The translations under genes were made by a program, and so were the position numbers. A stretch of DNA of 64,000 bases from Paraburkholderia sabiae. GTDB lineage: Bacteria; Pseudomonadota; Gammaproteobacteria; Burkholderiales; Burkholderiaceae. The stretch spans positions 3,844,001 through 3,908,000 of the forward strand of contig NZ_CP125295.1 in the NCBI RefSeq assembly GCF_030412785.1. Reading direction: 5' to 3'. The notes beneath the pieces were generated by a model, which did not search any database, had not been told where the DNA came from, and saw only the letters and a program-made list of their open reading frames with translations. Below are positions 1-12,242 of the stretch, piece after piece. Positions within the stretch are counted from its first letter, which is position 1; every line of letters starts with the position of its first letter.

Positions 1-1
1 T

Positions 2-244
2 ATCGTGACGATCTGGCGCGAGTGTCTGGAGGAATACGGCGGGCCGTATCTGTTCGGCGAGCGAAGCGCCGCGGACGCGATGTATGCGCCCGTCGTCACG
101 CGCTTCGTTACCTATGACGTGCAGCTCGATCCCGATATCGTCGCCTACGGGGAGCGCATTCTCGCGCTGCCCGAGATGCAACAGTGGATCGCCGAAGCAC
201 AGAAGGAAGTCGACGAAATCGACGAACTCGACGTCGAGTTCTAG
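2..244 (+). CDS. Glutathione S-transferase family protein, C-terminal part (truncated by window edge)
   Basis: The reading frame is open from base 2 to a TAG at 242-244 and has no credible start inside the window, so this is the 3' end of a longer gene. The 80 visible residues look like the all-helical C-terminal domain of a GST. They include a YLFGERSAADAMYAPVVTRF segment, the usual 'fg..fs.AD.my.pv..R' pattern of the hydrophobic-substrate pocket, followed by a helix and an acidic tail (EVDEIDELDVEF). GSTs conjugate glutathione or isomerise small electrophiles in the cytoplasm. The N-terminal thioredoxin-like glutathione-binding domain lies outside the window, so class and substrate cannot be assigned. 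A GC-rich hairpin follows the stop. The next gene converges from the other strand. Confidence 0.75.
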   Translation: MVTIWRECLEEYGGPYLFGERSAADAMYAPVVTRFVTYDVQLDPDIVAYGERILALPEMQQWIAEAQKEVDEIDELDVEF

Positions 245-245
245 C

Positions 246-275
246 GCGCGGCGCACGGAGCGCCGCGCTGTTTCT
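246..275 (+). terminator. Probable intrinsic terminator of the GST gene
   Basis: Perfect 9-bp arms GCGCGGCGC (246-254) and GCGCCGCGC (260-268) enclose a 5-base loop and are followed by TGTTTCT. The hairpin begins one base after the GST stop, in the short gap before the convergent chemoreceptor gene. The U-tract is interrupted, so termination may be partial. Confidence 0.5.
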
Positions 276-282
276 ACAGCTT

Positions 283-2253
283 TTAGCTGTGACCGCCGAG
301 CTTGAACACGGAGACGACTTCCGCGAGCTTGTCGGCCTGCGCGCTCAGATCGGCGGCGGCCTGTTCGGCATCGCTGACGAGCGCCGCGTTCTGCTGCGTT
401 ACTTCGCCGATCTGCGTGACGGCCGTGTTCACCTGCTCGATGCCGCTCGACTGCTCCTTCGACGCGACGCTGATTTCGCCGATGATCGTCTGCACCTGGC
501 CGACGCGGTCGACGATCGCGCGCATCGTCGTGCTCGCTTCTTCGGCGATGCGGAAACCGCTCGACACCGTCGCCGTCGATTCCGCGATCACCGCTTCGAT
601 TTCCTTCGCCGCCGCCGCGCTGCGCTGCGCGAGCGCGCGCACTTCCGACGCGACCACCGCGAAGCCCTTGCCGTGCTCGCCCGCGCGCGCCGCTTCGACG
701 GCCGCGTTCAACGCGAGAATGTTGGTCTGGAACGCGATGCCTTCGATCACCGTCGTGATGTCCGCGATCTTCTTCGACGACTGGCTGATCTCGCCCATCG
801 TCGAGACGACGCGTTCGACCGCGCGGCCGCCGTCGAGCGCCGCTTCCGATGCGCTCGTCACCAGCGTGTTCGCCTGCGCCGCGTGACCGGCGTTCTGCTG
901 CACCGTCGACGTGATTTCCTGCATGCTCGCCGCCGTCTCTTCGAGGCTCGCGGCCTGCGTGCCGATGCGCGACGCGATCTCTTCGCTGCTGGCCGCGATC
1001 TTCACGGTGCCCTCGGTCATGTCGGTCGACGCGCTGCGCACCTGCGTGACGATGCGCGCGAGACCTTCACCGATGCCGTCGATCGCCTGCATCAGACGGC
1101 CGATTTCATCGGCGCGCCGGTCGTGGCTCGCCGACACGCGCACGCTCAGGTCGCCCGAAGCGAAACGCTCCGACGCCTTCGCTGCTTCGTCGAGCGGGCG
1201 CGACACGAGGCGGCGCACGGCGATCAGGAACACGGCAGCGAACACGCCGACCAGCACGAAGCCCATCAGCATGAAGCGGTTGCGCGTGCTGACGACGTCG
1301 GCCATCACTTCGTCGCGCCTCGCGACGCCGCCGACCAGCCAGTTCCACTCCGGCACCGTGACGAACGACACGAACTTGTCCTGTGCGCCCGTTTCGCCGA
1401 GCGCCGTATCCGCGCCCGAATATTCGATCTGGCCTTCCTTCTCGTCGAGCATGCGCTTGTACGGCGCGGCGTGTTCGTCGCCCATCTGGCCCGCTGCGCC
1501 CGGATGCACGATCAGCTTGCCGCGATCCGCGCCGTTCGCCGCGTTCATCACGAAGTAGTAGCCGGTGTCGCCGATCTTCAGCTGGCGGATGCCGTCTTCG
1601 ACCGACTTGATCTGCGCGTCCACGTCGACGCCGACGAACAGCGCGCCGATCACCTTGCCGTTCACGTCGGTGATCGGCTTGTACTGCGTGATGTAGCGCT
1701 TGCCGAACAGCGTCGCGAGACCCGTGAAGGTCTTGTTCGCCGCGACGGGACCGTAAGCGGGCCCCTTGCGATCGAGCAGCGTGCCGATTGCGCGGGTGCC
1801 GTCCTGCTTCTTCAGCGAGGTCGTCACGCGCACGAAGTCGTCGCCCGTGCGGGCGAAGATCGATGCGATCGCGCCGCTTTGCGCGAGAAACTGGTCGGGA
1901 ATCGAGAAGTCGTTGTTCAGCACCTTGTCGCCGGCCTTGAAGGTGGGCGTCGGCGTGCCGCTGACGTCGATCTTCTGCGTCTCGTCGAGCGCGTAGTTCG
2001 GCGGCAGGAAGCTTGCGAAGAGCGTCATCGAACGGCCGACTTCGGCGCTGAGCGCCTTGTCGAACAACGAGATCATCGCCGCGATCGAGCGATCTTTCTC
2101 GGTCATGCGCGACAGCACCTGGTCGCTGATCAGCGTGCCGGCGGTGCGCGTCACCGCAAATGTAAATGCGGCAAAAATGACAGCCACGAGCGCGCACGAA
2201 AGCATGGCGAGCCTGGCACCCACGCTGGCGCGGCGCAAAGAAAGGATATCCAT
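283..2253 (-). CDS. Methyl-accepting chemotaxis protein with periplasmic Cache sensor
   Basis: This 656-residue transmembrane chemoreceptor relays periplasmic ligand binding to CheA/CheW. Visible parts in order are: TM1 at about 13-35; a large periplasmic region to about 325 with Cache-type segments ([30 protein letters not shown]); TM2 at about 328-348; a HAMP segment at about 349-405; and the cytoplasmic four-helix signalling domain. The conserved hairpin tip is at about 504-545 ([20 protein letters not shown]). The C-terminus (KLGGHS) lacks the NWETF-like CheR/CheB tether of high-abundance receptors. The ligand is not predictable; sCache domains often bind carboxylates or amino acids. An FNR-type box lies about 120 bp upstream, suggesting oxygen-linked expression. 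Convergent with the GST gene. Confidence 0.93.
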   Translation of the reverse strand: MDILSLRRASVGARLAMLSCALVAVIFAAFTFAVTRTAGTLISDQVLSRMTEKDRSIAAMISLFDKALSAEVGRSMTLFASFLPPNYALDETQKIDVSGTPTPTFKAGDKVLNNDFSIPDQFLAQSGAIASIFARTGDDFVRVTTSLKKQDGTRAIGTLLDRKGPAYGPVAANKTFTGLATLFGKRYITQYKPITDVNGKVIGALFVGVDVDAQIKSVEDGIRQLKIGDTGYYFVMNAANGADRGKLIVHPGAAGQMGDEHAAPYKRMLDEKEGQIEYSGADTALGETGAQDKFVSFVTVPEWNWLVGGVARRDEVMADVVSTRNRFMLMGFVLVGVFAAVFLIAVRRLVSRPLDEAAKASERFASGDLSVRVSASHDRRADEIGRLMQAIDGIGEGLARIVTQVRSASTDMTEGTVKIAASSEEIASRIGTQAASLEETAASMQEITSTVQQNAGHAAQANTLVTSASEAALDGGRAVERVVSTMGEISQSSKKIADITTVIEGIAFQTNILALNAAVEAARAGEHGKGFAVVASEVRALAQRSAAAAKEIEAVIAESTATVSSGFRIAEEASTTMRAIVDRVGQVQTIIGEISVASKEQSSGIEQVNTAVTQIGEVTQQNAALVSDAEQAAADLSAQADKLAEVVSVFKLGGHS

Positions 2254-2374
2254 GTGTGGTCTTGCAGATATTGGGAAGGGAGCTGCGCAGACGCGCCGCG
2301 ACGACGCGCAAGGGCAGCCTGATTCCTGTTATCGGCAAGACCGAGGCTTTCCTTTAATTTTGAAAGGTAGAGTC

Positions 2375-2384
2375 TTGATTCAAA

Positions 2385-2388
<4 letters not shown>
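2375..2388 (-). promoter_or_regulatory. Candidate FNR/ANR box upstream of the chemoreceptor gene
   Basis: TTGATTCAAATCAA matches the FNR/ANR consensus TTGAT-N4-ATCAA at every conserved position. It overlaps the last codons of copA and lies about 122 bp before the chemoreceptor start, on the side expected for that gene's promoter. An AT-rich patch (2351-2364) between the box and the gene could hold the -10. No experimentally defined start site is implied. Confidence 0.5.
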
Positions 2389-4907
<2,519 letters not shown>

Positions 4908-4950
4908 GGCTGCGAGGCTCCAGTTCGCGCGAGGGCGCATCGTTGGAACC

Positions 4951-4981
4951 AGTATTGACCTTCCCATGATGGGAAGGTCAA
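4951..4981 (-). promoter_or_regulatory. CueR-type operator/promoter of copA
   Basis: Perfect 11-bp inverted arms TTGACCTTCCC (4955-4965) and GGGAAGGTCAA (4971-4981) are separated by 5 bp. Read leftward, TTGACC serves as -35, followed by the 19-bp spacer typical of MerR-family promoters, and AATACT (4956-4951) as -10. This matches the known CueR layout in which the dyad sits in the overlong spacer. Predicted transcription starts near 4944, upstream of the ATG at 4907. Confidence 0.88.
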
Positions 4982-5033
4982 GGGGGCGTTTTCAGATTCG
5001 CCCGCTGGCGTGCGAAAAAGCGGCCGAAAAGCG

Positions 5034-5678
5034 TCAGTCCATCGCGGGCGGCGCTGCCAGCATCGCTTCCGACACCGCGCGCTGAGCGTCGCTGTCCCGC
5101 TCGGCCAAAGCATCGGCGGCGCCGCGGCGGTCGGCGGATGCCTTGTTCTGGCCCAGTTTCCATTTGCCCGTCAGCTTCGTCACCTCGATTTCGATGCCGA
5201 CGATCGCGCCGAGCATCTGCGAGATGAAGTCAGCGGGGGCGTCGCCCATTTTCCAGGGCACCGGTTCGCCCGCTTCCATCTTGCGCGTGAGCCGCGCGAC
5301 GAGCCCGCGCACGAACGCTTCGTCGTCGCGCACGGCGATCCGGCCATGCGCGTGCACCACCATATAGTTGTAGGTCGGCACCTGGCGATGCGCTTCGTGT
5401 TTGCTCGGATACCACGTCGGCGAAATGTAGGCGGTCGGACCCTGGAAGATCACGAGCGCATCGGGCCGCCCGGCCGCTTCCTGCCAGACGGGATTGGCGC
5501 GCGCGACGTGTGCGCGCAACGTGCCGTGCGGACCTTTGTCGGCGTCGAACTCGAACGGGATGTGATTCGCATCGAGCCCGTTCGGGCCGACGGTCACGAG
5601 CGCGCCGAGCGGATGGTCGGCGATCAGCCGATGGAGCGTTTCCGGACGGCTTTCTTCGAAATGAGCGGGGACATACAT
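5034..5678 (-). CDS. PaiB-family FMN-binding protein
   Basis: The 214-residue protein opens MYVPAHFEESRPETLHRLIA and contains GPNGLDANHIPF, YISPTWYPSKHEAHRQVPTY and YNYMVVHAHG, the conserved blocks of the PaiB/FMN-binding split-barrel family. Bacillus PaiB was described as a negative regulator of sporulation and protease genes; in proteobacteria the family is usually annotated FMN-binding and its role is unclear. A longer frame from 5750 exists, but the family N-terminus MYVPAHF begins at 5678, and a GGAG sits 7-8 bases upstream of it. Divergent from the DUF1254 gene. Confidence 0.85.
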   Translation of the reverse strand: MYVPAHFEESRPETLHRLIADHPLGALVTVGPNGLDANHIPFEFDADKGPHGTLRAHVARANPVWQEAAGRPDALVIFQGPTAYISPTWYPSKHEAHRQVPTYNYMVVHAHGRIAVRDDEAFVRGLVARLTRKMEAGEPVPWKMGDAPADFISQMLGAIVGIEIEVTKLTGKWKLGQNKASADRRGAADALAERDSDAQRAVSEAMLAAPPAMD

Positions 5679-5917
5679 GACTCGGCTCCAGGGAGTAAAA
5701 CGGGCGGCTTTGCCGGCGCGAAACCGCCAACCGTACCGCAAAATTCGCATGAGCGCTCATCTTCTCGCCTTATCGCTTGCCGAGGCGTCGCGGATAAGTT
5801 AAAACCCGAGATCAGAAAAGGAATGTCAGGACATTTCGGCAAGTCTGGCGCGGGCGGGGGCTCGGCGGATCGGGCCCGTCCTGGCTCGAGATGACATCCA
5901 GGACCGCGGTTCATCGA

Positions 5918-7330
5918 ATGATAAAAAATCGCCGAGAACAGTTTCCGTTTCAATTGGCCTGCGCGGCGCTTGCAGGCATTGCCTTCCTCTCCGGCTGCTC
6001 GTCGACGCCCATCGTGGCGCCCAAGCCCACGGGCTGGATCAAGGACGAAGTCGCCGATTCCTATGTGTTTGCGTATCCGCTCGTGCTGATGGGCGCGGCG
6101 CGCGATGCCGCCGTCGGCACCGGGCCCGGCCAGGCGCCCGTCAACACGCTGCGTCACGCGTCGGCGCTGCCGCCTGTCGGCGCGCACAATCCGCCGACGC
6201 CCGGCATCGACACGCTGAATTCAACGGCGTGGCTCGACGTCGGCGACGAACCGGTGATCGTGTCGCTGCCTTCGTCGGCGGGGCGCTATATGGATGCGCG
6301 CGCGCTCGACATGTGGAGCAACGTGCTGTGGTCGACGGCCACGCCGGGCACGGCGCGCGTGTCGGGCATCAAGGCGCAGACGGTCGCGTTCGCGAAGCCC
6401 GGCTGGAAGGGCGATCTGCCGAAGGGCGTGAAGCGTATCGACGCGCCCACGCGCAACATCTGGCTCGACGTGCGCATCCAGTCGAACGGCGGACGTGACC
6501 TGACGGCCATTCGCAAGCTGCAACGCGGCGTGCGCGTGGTGCCGTTGTCGGTGTATGTGGGCGACGAATCGGCTGCGTCCGTCGCGCCGCGCAGCATGCC
6601 CGCCGACGCGAATCCCGGCACGCCGACCGAACAGGTCGCGGCGCTCGACGCGAAAGGTTTCTTCGATCGCGTCGCGCAACTGCTGCCCGACAATCCGCCC
6701 TCGCCCGACGATCCGCACGCGCTCAAGTTTCTGTCGGACCTCGGCGTCAAACCGGACGAACCCGTTGAGTTGCCCCCGAAAGCTGCCGATGCAATCTCAG
6801 GCGGTCTCGCCGACGGCCGCACGCGCGTTGCGACGCCACCCAACAACATGTTGAGCGCGAACGGCTGGAGCTGGTTCGGCGAAGGCGTCGGCAACTACGG
6901 TCCCGACTACGCGTTGCGCGCCTACGCGGCGTACGCGCAACCGGGCATCGGCACGAAGGACGACGAAGTGCGCGGCAGCGTCGCGCTCGACAGCGACGGT
7001 CATGCGCTGAACGGCGCGAACCGCTACGTGATGCACTTCGCGCCGAACCAGGTGCCGCCCGTGCGCGGCTTCTGGTCGGTCACCGCGTACACGAAGGACG
7101 GCGCGCTCGGCGACAGCACGCCGGCGCGTGCTTCCGTCGGCGACAAGACGGGTGTGCGGCGCAACCGCGATGGTTCGGTCGACGTGACGGTGTCGGCGGC
7201 GAAACCGCGCAAGGCGTCGAACTGGCTGCCTGCGCCGCGCGGCGATTTCCAGATGGTGCTGCGACTCTACGCACCGAAGCCCGAAGCCAGCGACGGCACC
7301 TGGCAGCCGCCTGCGGTTGTGCGTCAATAA
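5918..7330 (+). CDS. DUF1254/DUF1214 domain lipoprotein
   Basis: About 470 residues. From the chosen start the N-terminus has a basic stretch (MIKNRREQ), a hydrophobic core and a lipobox LSGC with the Cys at about residue 27, so it should be a lipid-anchored envelope protein. The body carries the DUF1254 pattern (AYPLVLMGAARDA; NTLNSTAWLDVGDEPVIVSLP; SSAGRYMDARALDMWSN), and the end carries DUF1214 (FWSVTAYTKDGALGD). These domains occur together widely and have no firmly established activity. An alternative ATG at 5891 would give a 36-residue leader, longer than usual. A near-duplicate 13-mer (GTGCGTCAATAAG) spans the stop and recurs about 25 bases later. Confidence 0.8.
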   Translation: MIKNRREQFPFQLACAALAGIAFLSGCSSTPIVAPKPTGWIKDEVADSYVFAYPLVLMGAARDAAVGTGPGQAPVNTLRHASALPPVGAHNPPTPGIDTLNSTAWLDVGDEPVIVSLPSSAGRYMDARALDMWSNVLWSTATPGTARVSGIKAQTVAFAKPGWKGDLPKGVKRIDAPTRNIWLDVRIQSNGGRDLTAIRKLQRGVRVVPLSVYVGDESAASVAPRSMPADANPGTPTEQVAALDAKGFFDRVAQLLPDNPPSPDDPHALKFLSDLGVKPDEPVELPPKAADAISGGLADGRTRVATPPNNMLSANGWSWFGEGVGNYGPDYALRAYAAYAQPGIGTKDDEVRGSVALDSDGHALNGANRYVMHFAPNQVPPVRGFWSVTAYTKDGALGDSTPARASVGDKTGVRRNRDGSVDVTVSAAKPRKASNWLPAPRGDFQMVLRLYAPKPEASDGTWQPPAVVRQ

Positions 7331-7485
7331 GTGCGTCAGCAGGTGCGTCAATAAGCGACTCGATAAGTGCAGGACGTGTCCGCTGCATGACAGCGCGACA
7401 CGTTCGCACAACTGAAATCGGGCCGCTTACACTTTCTAACGTTTATTTGCCTTCAACGGTCGTCATTCCCATGACATTTGATGGT

Positions 7486-7518
7486 TTGCCGGAAGTTCAA
7501 GACGTATACTTCCGGCAA
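7486..7518. repeat. Inverted repeat upstream of the DUF748 gene
   Basis: Perfect 11-bp arms TTGCCGGAAGT (7486-7496) and ACTTCCGGCAA (7508-7518) with an 11-base spacer, centred 70 bases before the ATG at 7572. The one-turn spacing suits a dimeric regulator or a 5'-leader hairpin. There is no T-run after it, so it is not an obvious terminator. The rest of 7331-7571 holds nothing else recognisable. Confidence 0.6.
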
Positions 7519-7571
7519 GCTGGATCTTCGTCACAGCGGCGAGCTTTGCGCCGCCCTACCCGCGACCGAGC

Positions 7572-10500
7572 ATGGCAAGCCCCACCAAAGCAACACTCGC
7601 ATCCTCCTTTCAGACCGTCCGCCAGGTTGCGCAAGGACGGCGCGCAAGACGCATCGTTCTCATCCTGTTTGCCGTGCTGGTCGTATTCGGCCTGCTTGGT
7701 TTCTTCGCGGCGCCGCCGCTGATCCGTCACATCGCCGAGCAGCAGCTGAGCCAGCAACTTGACCGGCCCGCGAGCATCGGCCGGATCTCGCTCAATCCGT
7801 ACACGCTCAATTTCGAAGCGGACCACGTGCATATCGGCGAGCGCGGCGGTAAAGGCGATTTCGTCGATATCGAACGGCTGGTGGTGCGCACGTCGTGGAG
7901 TTCGATTTTCCGGCTCGCGCCTGTCGTCGATGAAGTGCATATCGATTCGCCGCGTTTCACGATCGTCCGTTACGACGCGCAGCGTTTCAATTTCACCGAC
8001 CTGATCGAAAAGTTCTCGAAGCAGCCGTCGAAGCCCGACAGCAAGCCCGCGCAGTTCTCGGTGTCGAACATTCGCCTCGAGAACGGCAAGGTCACGTTCG
8101 ACGACCGTCTGCTCGGCGTCACGCATACCATCGATCAATGGCGGCTCGGCATTCCGTTCATCGCCACGCTGCCGTCCAAGACAGACATCTTCGTCGAACC
8201 GCTGCTGCGCGCGCGCATCGACGGCAGTCCGCTCGCCATCGACGGGCGCACGAAGCCGTTCTCGAAGTCGCGCGAATCGGAAGTGTCGCTGCGTTTCGAC
8301 GGGCTCGACGTGCCCAGGCTGCTGTCGTACTCGCCGTCGAAGCTGCCCGTCACGGTGCAGGCAGGCAAGCTGTCGAGCGATCTGAAGGTGACCTTCGTGA
8401 TGACCGACGACGCGCCGACGCTGCGCATCACGGGCACGACGGATCTCGCCGACGTCGACGTGCTCGACGAGCACAAGGCGCCGTTCTTCGCCGCGCGTTC
8501 GCTGCATGTGGCAGCGCAGACGCTGGAACCGCTGAAGAGCGTTTATCGTTTCGACGACATCCGCCTCGACTCGCCGACCGTGCATCTCGCGCGCGACAAG
8601 AGCGGCGTGCTGAGCGTGCAGCGCACGTTCGCGCCCGCGCCCGCCGCTCCGGCTGCGAGTCAGCCGCAGGCGGCGAGCGCGCCCGCTGCGGCGTCCGGCG
8701 CGGCGGCTTCGGATGCTGCGAAGGCCAAGGCAGAACAGGCCGCGCCGCCGCCGCTCGATCTGCAGATCAAGCATTTCGCGCTGTCGAACGGTGTGGTCGA
8801 AGTGCAGGACGAAGCGGCGTCGCGTCCGGTGTCGGCAGGGCTCAACAACCTGGCCGTCACGCTCGACGACTTCACGACGCTCGGCAAGACGCCCGCGCGC
8901 TACACGCTCAACACGAACGTCAAGAACCAGCCGCAAAGCGCGCTCGGCGTGACGGGCAACCTGACGCTCGCCGCGAAAACGGCCGACGCGAAGATCGATC
9001 TGAAGTCGGCGCAACTGCCCATCATGCAGCCGTATCTCGACACGGTGACGGCGGCGAAGGTGCTCGACGGTAAGCTCAGCATGCAGTCGAACCTGAGCGC
9101 GAACTGGTCGAAAGATCCCGTCGATCTGCAGATCGGCGAAAGCCAGCTCGATCTGCAATCGCTGAAGCTGGCGGCGGCGGGCGCGAAGCAGCCTGCCATC
9201 GCAATTGCGGACGGCAAGGCGAGCATCAAGCATGTGGATCTGGCGGCGCGCAAGGCGGAACTCGACAGTGTCGACGTGACGGGCCTGTCGGTCGATGCGC
9301 AGCGCCTGAAAGACGGCACGATCGATCTGGCCGCGCTCGCCGGTCCGCCGCACGAGGAAGCGCACGAGCGCACCGTGATCCACGCGGCGAAGAAGGCGAC
9401 GCAGGAAGGTCCGGCGTGGCATTACAGCATCGGCGAACTGAATCTGAAGAACGGCGCGGCCACTTTCACCGACAACACGACCGCACGCCCCGTCAAGGTC
9501 GCCGTGACGCCGCTGAACCTCAAGGTCCAGAAGATCACTGACGACCTGAGCCGCGCGCTGCCCGTCGATCTGCAGGCAACCGTGAACGGCAAGGGCACGC
9601 TCGGCGTGAAGGGCGACGTGACGGCGACGCCGCTCAAGCTCGCCGTGAAGATCGACGCGAACCGGCTCGACGCGGCCGCGTTCGAGCCGTACTTCGGCAG
9701 CCAGCTGAACGCGACCGTCGCGAGCGCGCTGCTGAATGCGAGCGGCGACGTGACGCTCGCGCAAGCCGACAAGGCGAAGGGCTTGCGCGCGACGTACCAC
9801 GGCGACGCGGCGCTCGTCGACGTGCGGATGATCGACAAGGCCACGCAAGACCCGTTTGCCGGCTGGCGCTCGCTGGCGCTGACGGGCATCAAGGCGAATT
9901 ACGACGAGCGCGGCACCGACGTGGACGCCGCCAAGGTCACGTTCGCGAACTTCTATGGCCGTGTGCTGCTCGACGCGCAAGGCAAACTGAATCTGAAGGA
10001 CGTGGTCGCGCACGAATCGGGCGCGCCGCAGTCGTTGACGCGCGACAAGAGCGGCAAGGGCAGGGAGCCGATTCCGCTGAGCCCGCCGGCCGCATCCGAG
10101 GCGCAAGCGGCAGCGCCCGCATCCGCGGCGTCTGGCACTTCCACTACGAACGCAGCGGTTGTGACGGCAGCGACGCCGCCGCAAAGTCCCGTGCGTCTGC
10201 ACTTCGGTCAACTCGTGCTGCAAAACGGCCGCGTCACGTACACCGACAACTTCATCAAGCCGAACTACACGGCGAACCTGGTCGCGATTCAGGGCACGGT
10301 CGGCGCGTTCGGCACGGAGTCGAAACAGTCGGCGCCCGTCGATGTCTCAGCGAAACTCGCGGCGAACGGTCCGATCACGATCCGCGGTTCGGTCAATCCG
10401 CTAATCGCGAAGCCGGCGCTCGATCTGACGGCGACGGCGCACGGCATCGAACTGACCAACCTGACGCCGTACTCGGCGAAGTACGCGGGCTATCCGATCA

Positions 10501-11378
10501 CGAAGGGCAAGCTGAACGTCGATCTGCACTATCAGCTTGCGAACGACCAGCTGACGGCGAACAACCACATCTTCATCGACCAGCTGACGTTCGGCGATCA
10601 CGTCGACAACGACACCGCGACGAAGCTGCCCGTGAAGCTCGCGATTTCGCTGCTGAAGAATTCGCGCGGCGAGATCGATGTGGACATTCCCGTGTCGGGT
10701 TCGCTGTCGAATCCGGAGTTCAGCATCGGCGGGCTGATCTGGCATGCCGTGCTGAATCTGCTGCAAAAGGCGGTGACGGCGCCGTTCTCGCTGCTCGCGC
10801 ACGCGTTCGGCGGCAACGGCGAGGAACTTGGCTACGTCGAGTTCGATCCCGGTTCGTATGCGTTGTCCGACGCGTCGCAGAAGAAGCTCGACACGATCGT
10901 CAAGGCGCTTTCCGACAAGCCGTCGATTCGCCTCGACATCATCGGGCGCGTCGATCCGGCCGTCGATACGCCGGCGCTGCGCACCGCGTATGTCGACCGG
11001 CTCGTGCGTCAGCAGAAGATCAAGGACACCGTCGGCAACGGCGAGAGCGTCGATCCGATGACGATCAAAGTCGACGACAAGGAATACGACAAGTATCTGA
11101 CCAAGGTCTATAAGGATTCGGACTTCAAGAAGCCGAGCAATTTCATCGGCCTGACGAAGACGCTGCCCGACGACGAGATGAAGTCCGCGCTCGCCGAGCA
11201 CGCGCCCGTCAACGACGCGAGCCTGCGCGATCTCGCGCAGCGCCGCGCGCAAGCGGTGCAGCAATACTTCGAAGGCAAGATCGACAGTGGGCGCGTGTTT
11301 ATCGTTGCGCCGAAGCTCGATGCGTCGGGTATCAGCGACAAGGGCGCGACGACGCGGGTAGATTTCGGTTTGAAGTAA
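7572..11378 (+). CDS. DUF748 (AsmA-like) envelope protein
   Basis: The 1268-residue protein has a cytoplasmic basic N-terminus, one transmembrane helix (about 28-47, [18 protein letters not shown]) and a very long periplasmic part. The first segment ([21 protein letters not shown], then [11 protein letters not shown]) is typical of the AsmA/TamB/YhdP group, whose beta-rich repeats are thought to make inter-membrane lipid bridges. Ala/Pro/Ser linkers lie near residues 355-390 and 840-865. The C-terminal region ([21 protein letters not shown] and [16 protein letters not shown]) resembles an OmpA-like fold, though the peptidoglycan-binding residues are not clearly kept. The gene stands alone behind an inverted repeat and ends before a GC-rich hairpin. 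Role in lipid or outer-membrane homeostasis is inferred from the family. Confidence 0.82.
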   Translation: MASPTKATLASSFQTVRQVAQGRRARRIVLILFAVLVVFGLLGFFAAPPLIRHIAEQQLSQQLDRPASIGRISLNPYTLNFEADHVHIGERGGKGDFVDIERLVVRTSWSSIFRLAPVVDEVHIDSPRFTIVRYDAQRFNFTDLIEKFSKQPSKPDSKPAQFSVSNIRLENGKVTFDDRLLGVTHTIDQWRLGIPFIATLPSKTDIFVEPLLRARIDGSPLAIDGRTKPFSKSRESEVSLRFDGLDVPRLLSYSPSKLPVTVQAGKLSSDLKVTFVMTDDAPTLRITGTTDLADVDVLDEHKAPFFAARSLHVAAQTLEPLKSVYRFDDIRLDSPTVHLARDKSGVLSVQRTFAPAPAAPAASQPQAASAPAAASGAAASDAAKAKAEQAAPPPLDLQIKHFALSNGVVEVQDEAASRPVSAGLNNLAVTLDDFTTLGKTPARYTLNTNVKNQPQSALGVTGNLTLAAKTADAKIDLKSAQLPIMQPYLDTVTAAKVLDGKLSMQSNLSANWSKDPVDLQIGESQLDLQSLKLAAAGAKQPAIAIADGKASIKHVDLAARKAELDSVDVTGLSVDAQRLKDGTIDLAALAGPPHEEAHERTVIHAAKKATQEGPAWHYSIGELNLKNGAATFTDNTTARPVKVAVTPLNLKVQKITDDLSRALPVDLQATVNGKGTLGVKGDVTATPLKLAVKIDANRLDAAAFEPYFGSQLNATVASALLNASGDVTLAQADKAKGLRATYHGDAALVDVRMIDKATQDPFAGWRSLALTGIKANYDERGTDVDAAKVTFANFYGRVLLDAQGKLNLKDVVAHESGAPQSLTRDKSGKGREPIPLSPPAASEAQAAAPASAASGTSTTNAAVVTAATPPQSPVRLHFGQLVLQNGRVTYTDNFIKPNYTANLVAIQGTVGAFGTESKQSAPVDVSAKLAANGPITIRGSVNPLIAKPALDLTATAHGIELTNLTPYSAKYAGYPITKGKLNVDLHYQLANDQLTANNHIFIDQLTFGDHVDNDTATKLPVKLAISLLKNSRGEIDVDIPVSGSLSNPEFSIGGLIWHAVLNLLQKAVTAPFSLLAHAFGGNGEELGYVEFDPGSYALSDASQKKLDTIVKALSDKPSIRLDIIGRVDPAVDTPALRTAYVDRLVRQQKIKDTVGNGESVDPMTIKVDDKEYDKYLTKVYKDSDFKKPSNFIGLTKTLPDDEMKSALAEHAPVNDASLRDLAQRRAQAVQQYFEGKIDSGRVFIVAPKLDASGISDKGATTRVDFGLK

Positions 11379-11398
11379 CGCCCCCTTTGCCTGCGGAA

Positions 11399-11422
11399 GC
11401 GGCGCCCTACATGCGGCGCCGC
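11399..11422 (+). terminator. GC-rich hairpin after the DUF748 gene
   Basis: Arms GCGGCGCC (11399-11406) and GGCGCCGC (11415-11422) enclose an 8-base loop, 20 bases after the stop. No U-tract follows, so this is a weak terminator or an mRNA 3'-end stabiliser. It also argues against starting the next gene at the upstream ATG 11387. Confidence 0.35.
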
Positions 11423-11533
11423 GCTCACGCTTCTTCACATGTTTGCCGCGTTCAGGCGCGCGCATGTCAACAATCGTCAAGGATGACGGATCGGGCACGT
11501 GCGGGCGACGCATCGCCGCGACGTTCGTTTAGG

Positions 11534-12214
11534 ATGCCAAGCTTTGCGCCGCCCGGCGCAACGATTCCGGCTAACCAGAGCACCTGGCTATGCGTTCCGA
11601 AGACGAGCTATCGCTTGAAGAAAAATCCCTTGCTGCTGCGGCTTGGCGCTTCCGTATCGTTTCTGCTGCTCGCGAGTGCGTTGCCTGCGTCGGCTGCTGC
11701 TGCCGCGAAACATAAGTCCGCCGATCCCCGGTCGCGTCAGCGAGCGAAGCATGCGCAGCACGGCGTCCGGGTCGAGCCGCATCCCGATTCACACGCCAAC
11801 GCCAGACATCAGCCGAATCGCGCCGCGCACGTCGCGCATGCGGCGAGCGCGAAAGGGCACGCGTCGCGCTTCCGGCAACTGGGACTCGCGTCCTGGTATG
11901 GACGCGGTTTTCACGGACACCGCACCGCAAACGGCGAGCACTACGACATGTACGCGATGACGGCCGCGCATCGCACGTTGCCGCTCGGCTCATATGTGCG
12001 CGTGACGTCGCTGGCAAATTCGAAATCGGTGGTGGTGCGGATCAACGACCGTGGACCGTACGCGCGCGGTCGCGTGATCGACCTGTCGTATCTGGCGGCG
12101 TCGGCGCTCGGCATGCATCGCGCGGGCGTGACGAAGGTGGCGATCGAGCGCGTCGACAAGCCGCAGGTGGAGCGCATCGCGCATCGTCAGATGCAACTGA
12201 CGACGCACGGCTAA
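11534..12214 (+). CDS. rlpA: RlpA-type septal ring lytic transglycosylase (SPOR-less)
   Basis: A hydrophobic signal segment ([20 protein letters not shown]) is followed by a His/Ala/Arg-rich linker and a double-psi beta-barrel. The barrel has [38 protein letters not shown] and [18 protein letters not shown], the RlpA hallmarks, including the INDRGP block with the conserved Asp. RlpA proteins cleave denuded glycan strands at the septum. This copy ends soon after the barrel and has no C-terminal SPOR domain, so septal targeting is uncertain. The start is uncertain: the frame is open from 11387, but 11534 avoids an upstream hairpin. A TTG just before [10 protein letters not shown] is another option. 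Convergent with the MocR gene; a CTGACGCT/AGCGTCAG hairpin (12223-12246) covers the junction. Confidence 0.82.
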   Translation: MPSFAPPGATIPANQSTWLCVPKTSYRLKKNPLLLRLGASVSFLLLASALPASAAAAAKHKSADPRSRQRAKHAQHGVRVEPHPDSHANARHQPNRAAHVAHAASAKGHASRFRQLGLASWYGRGFHGHRTANGEHYDMYAMTAAHRTLPLGSYVRVTSLANSKSVVVRINDRGPYARGRVIDLSYLAASALGMHRAGVTKVAIERVDKPQVERIAHRQMQLTTHG

Positions 12215-12242
12215 TCGCACGGCTGACGCTCGTTTTGCAGCG

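Noticed and set aside
184..2322. A 712-codon plus-strand open frame opposite the chemoreceptor
   Set aside because: Composition artefact. The minus-strand frame has all chemoreceptor domains and the conserved signalling tip.
7497..10223. A 908-codon minus-strand open frame opposite the DUF748 gene
   Set aside because: Arg/His-rich shadow of a high-GC gene; the plus strand encodes a coherent AsmA-like protein with a transmembrane helix.
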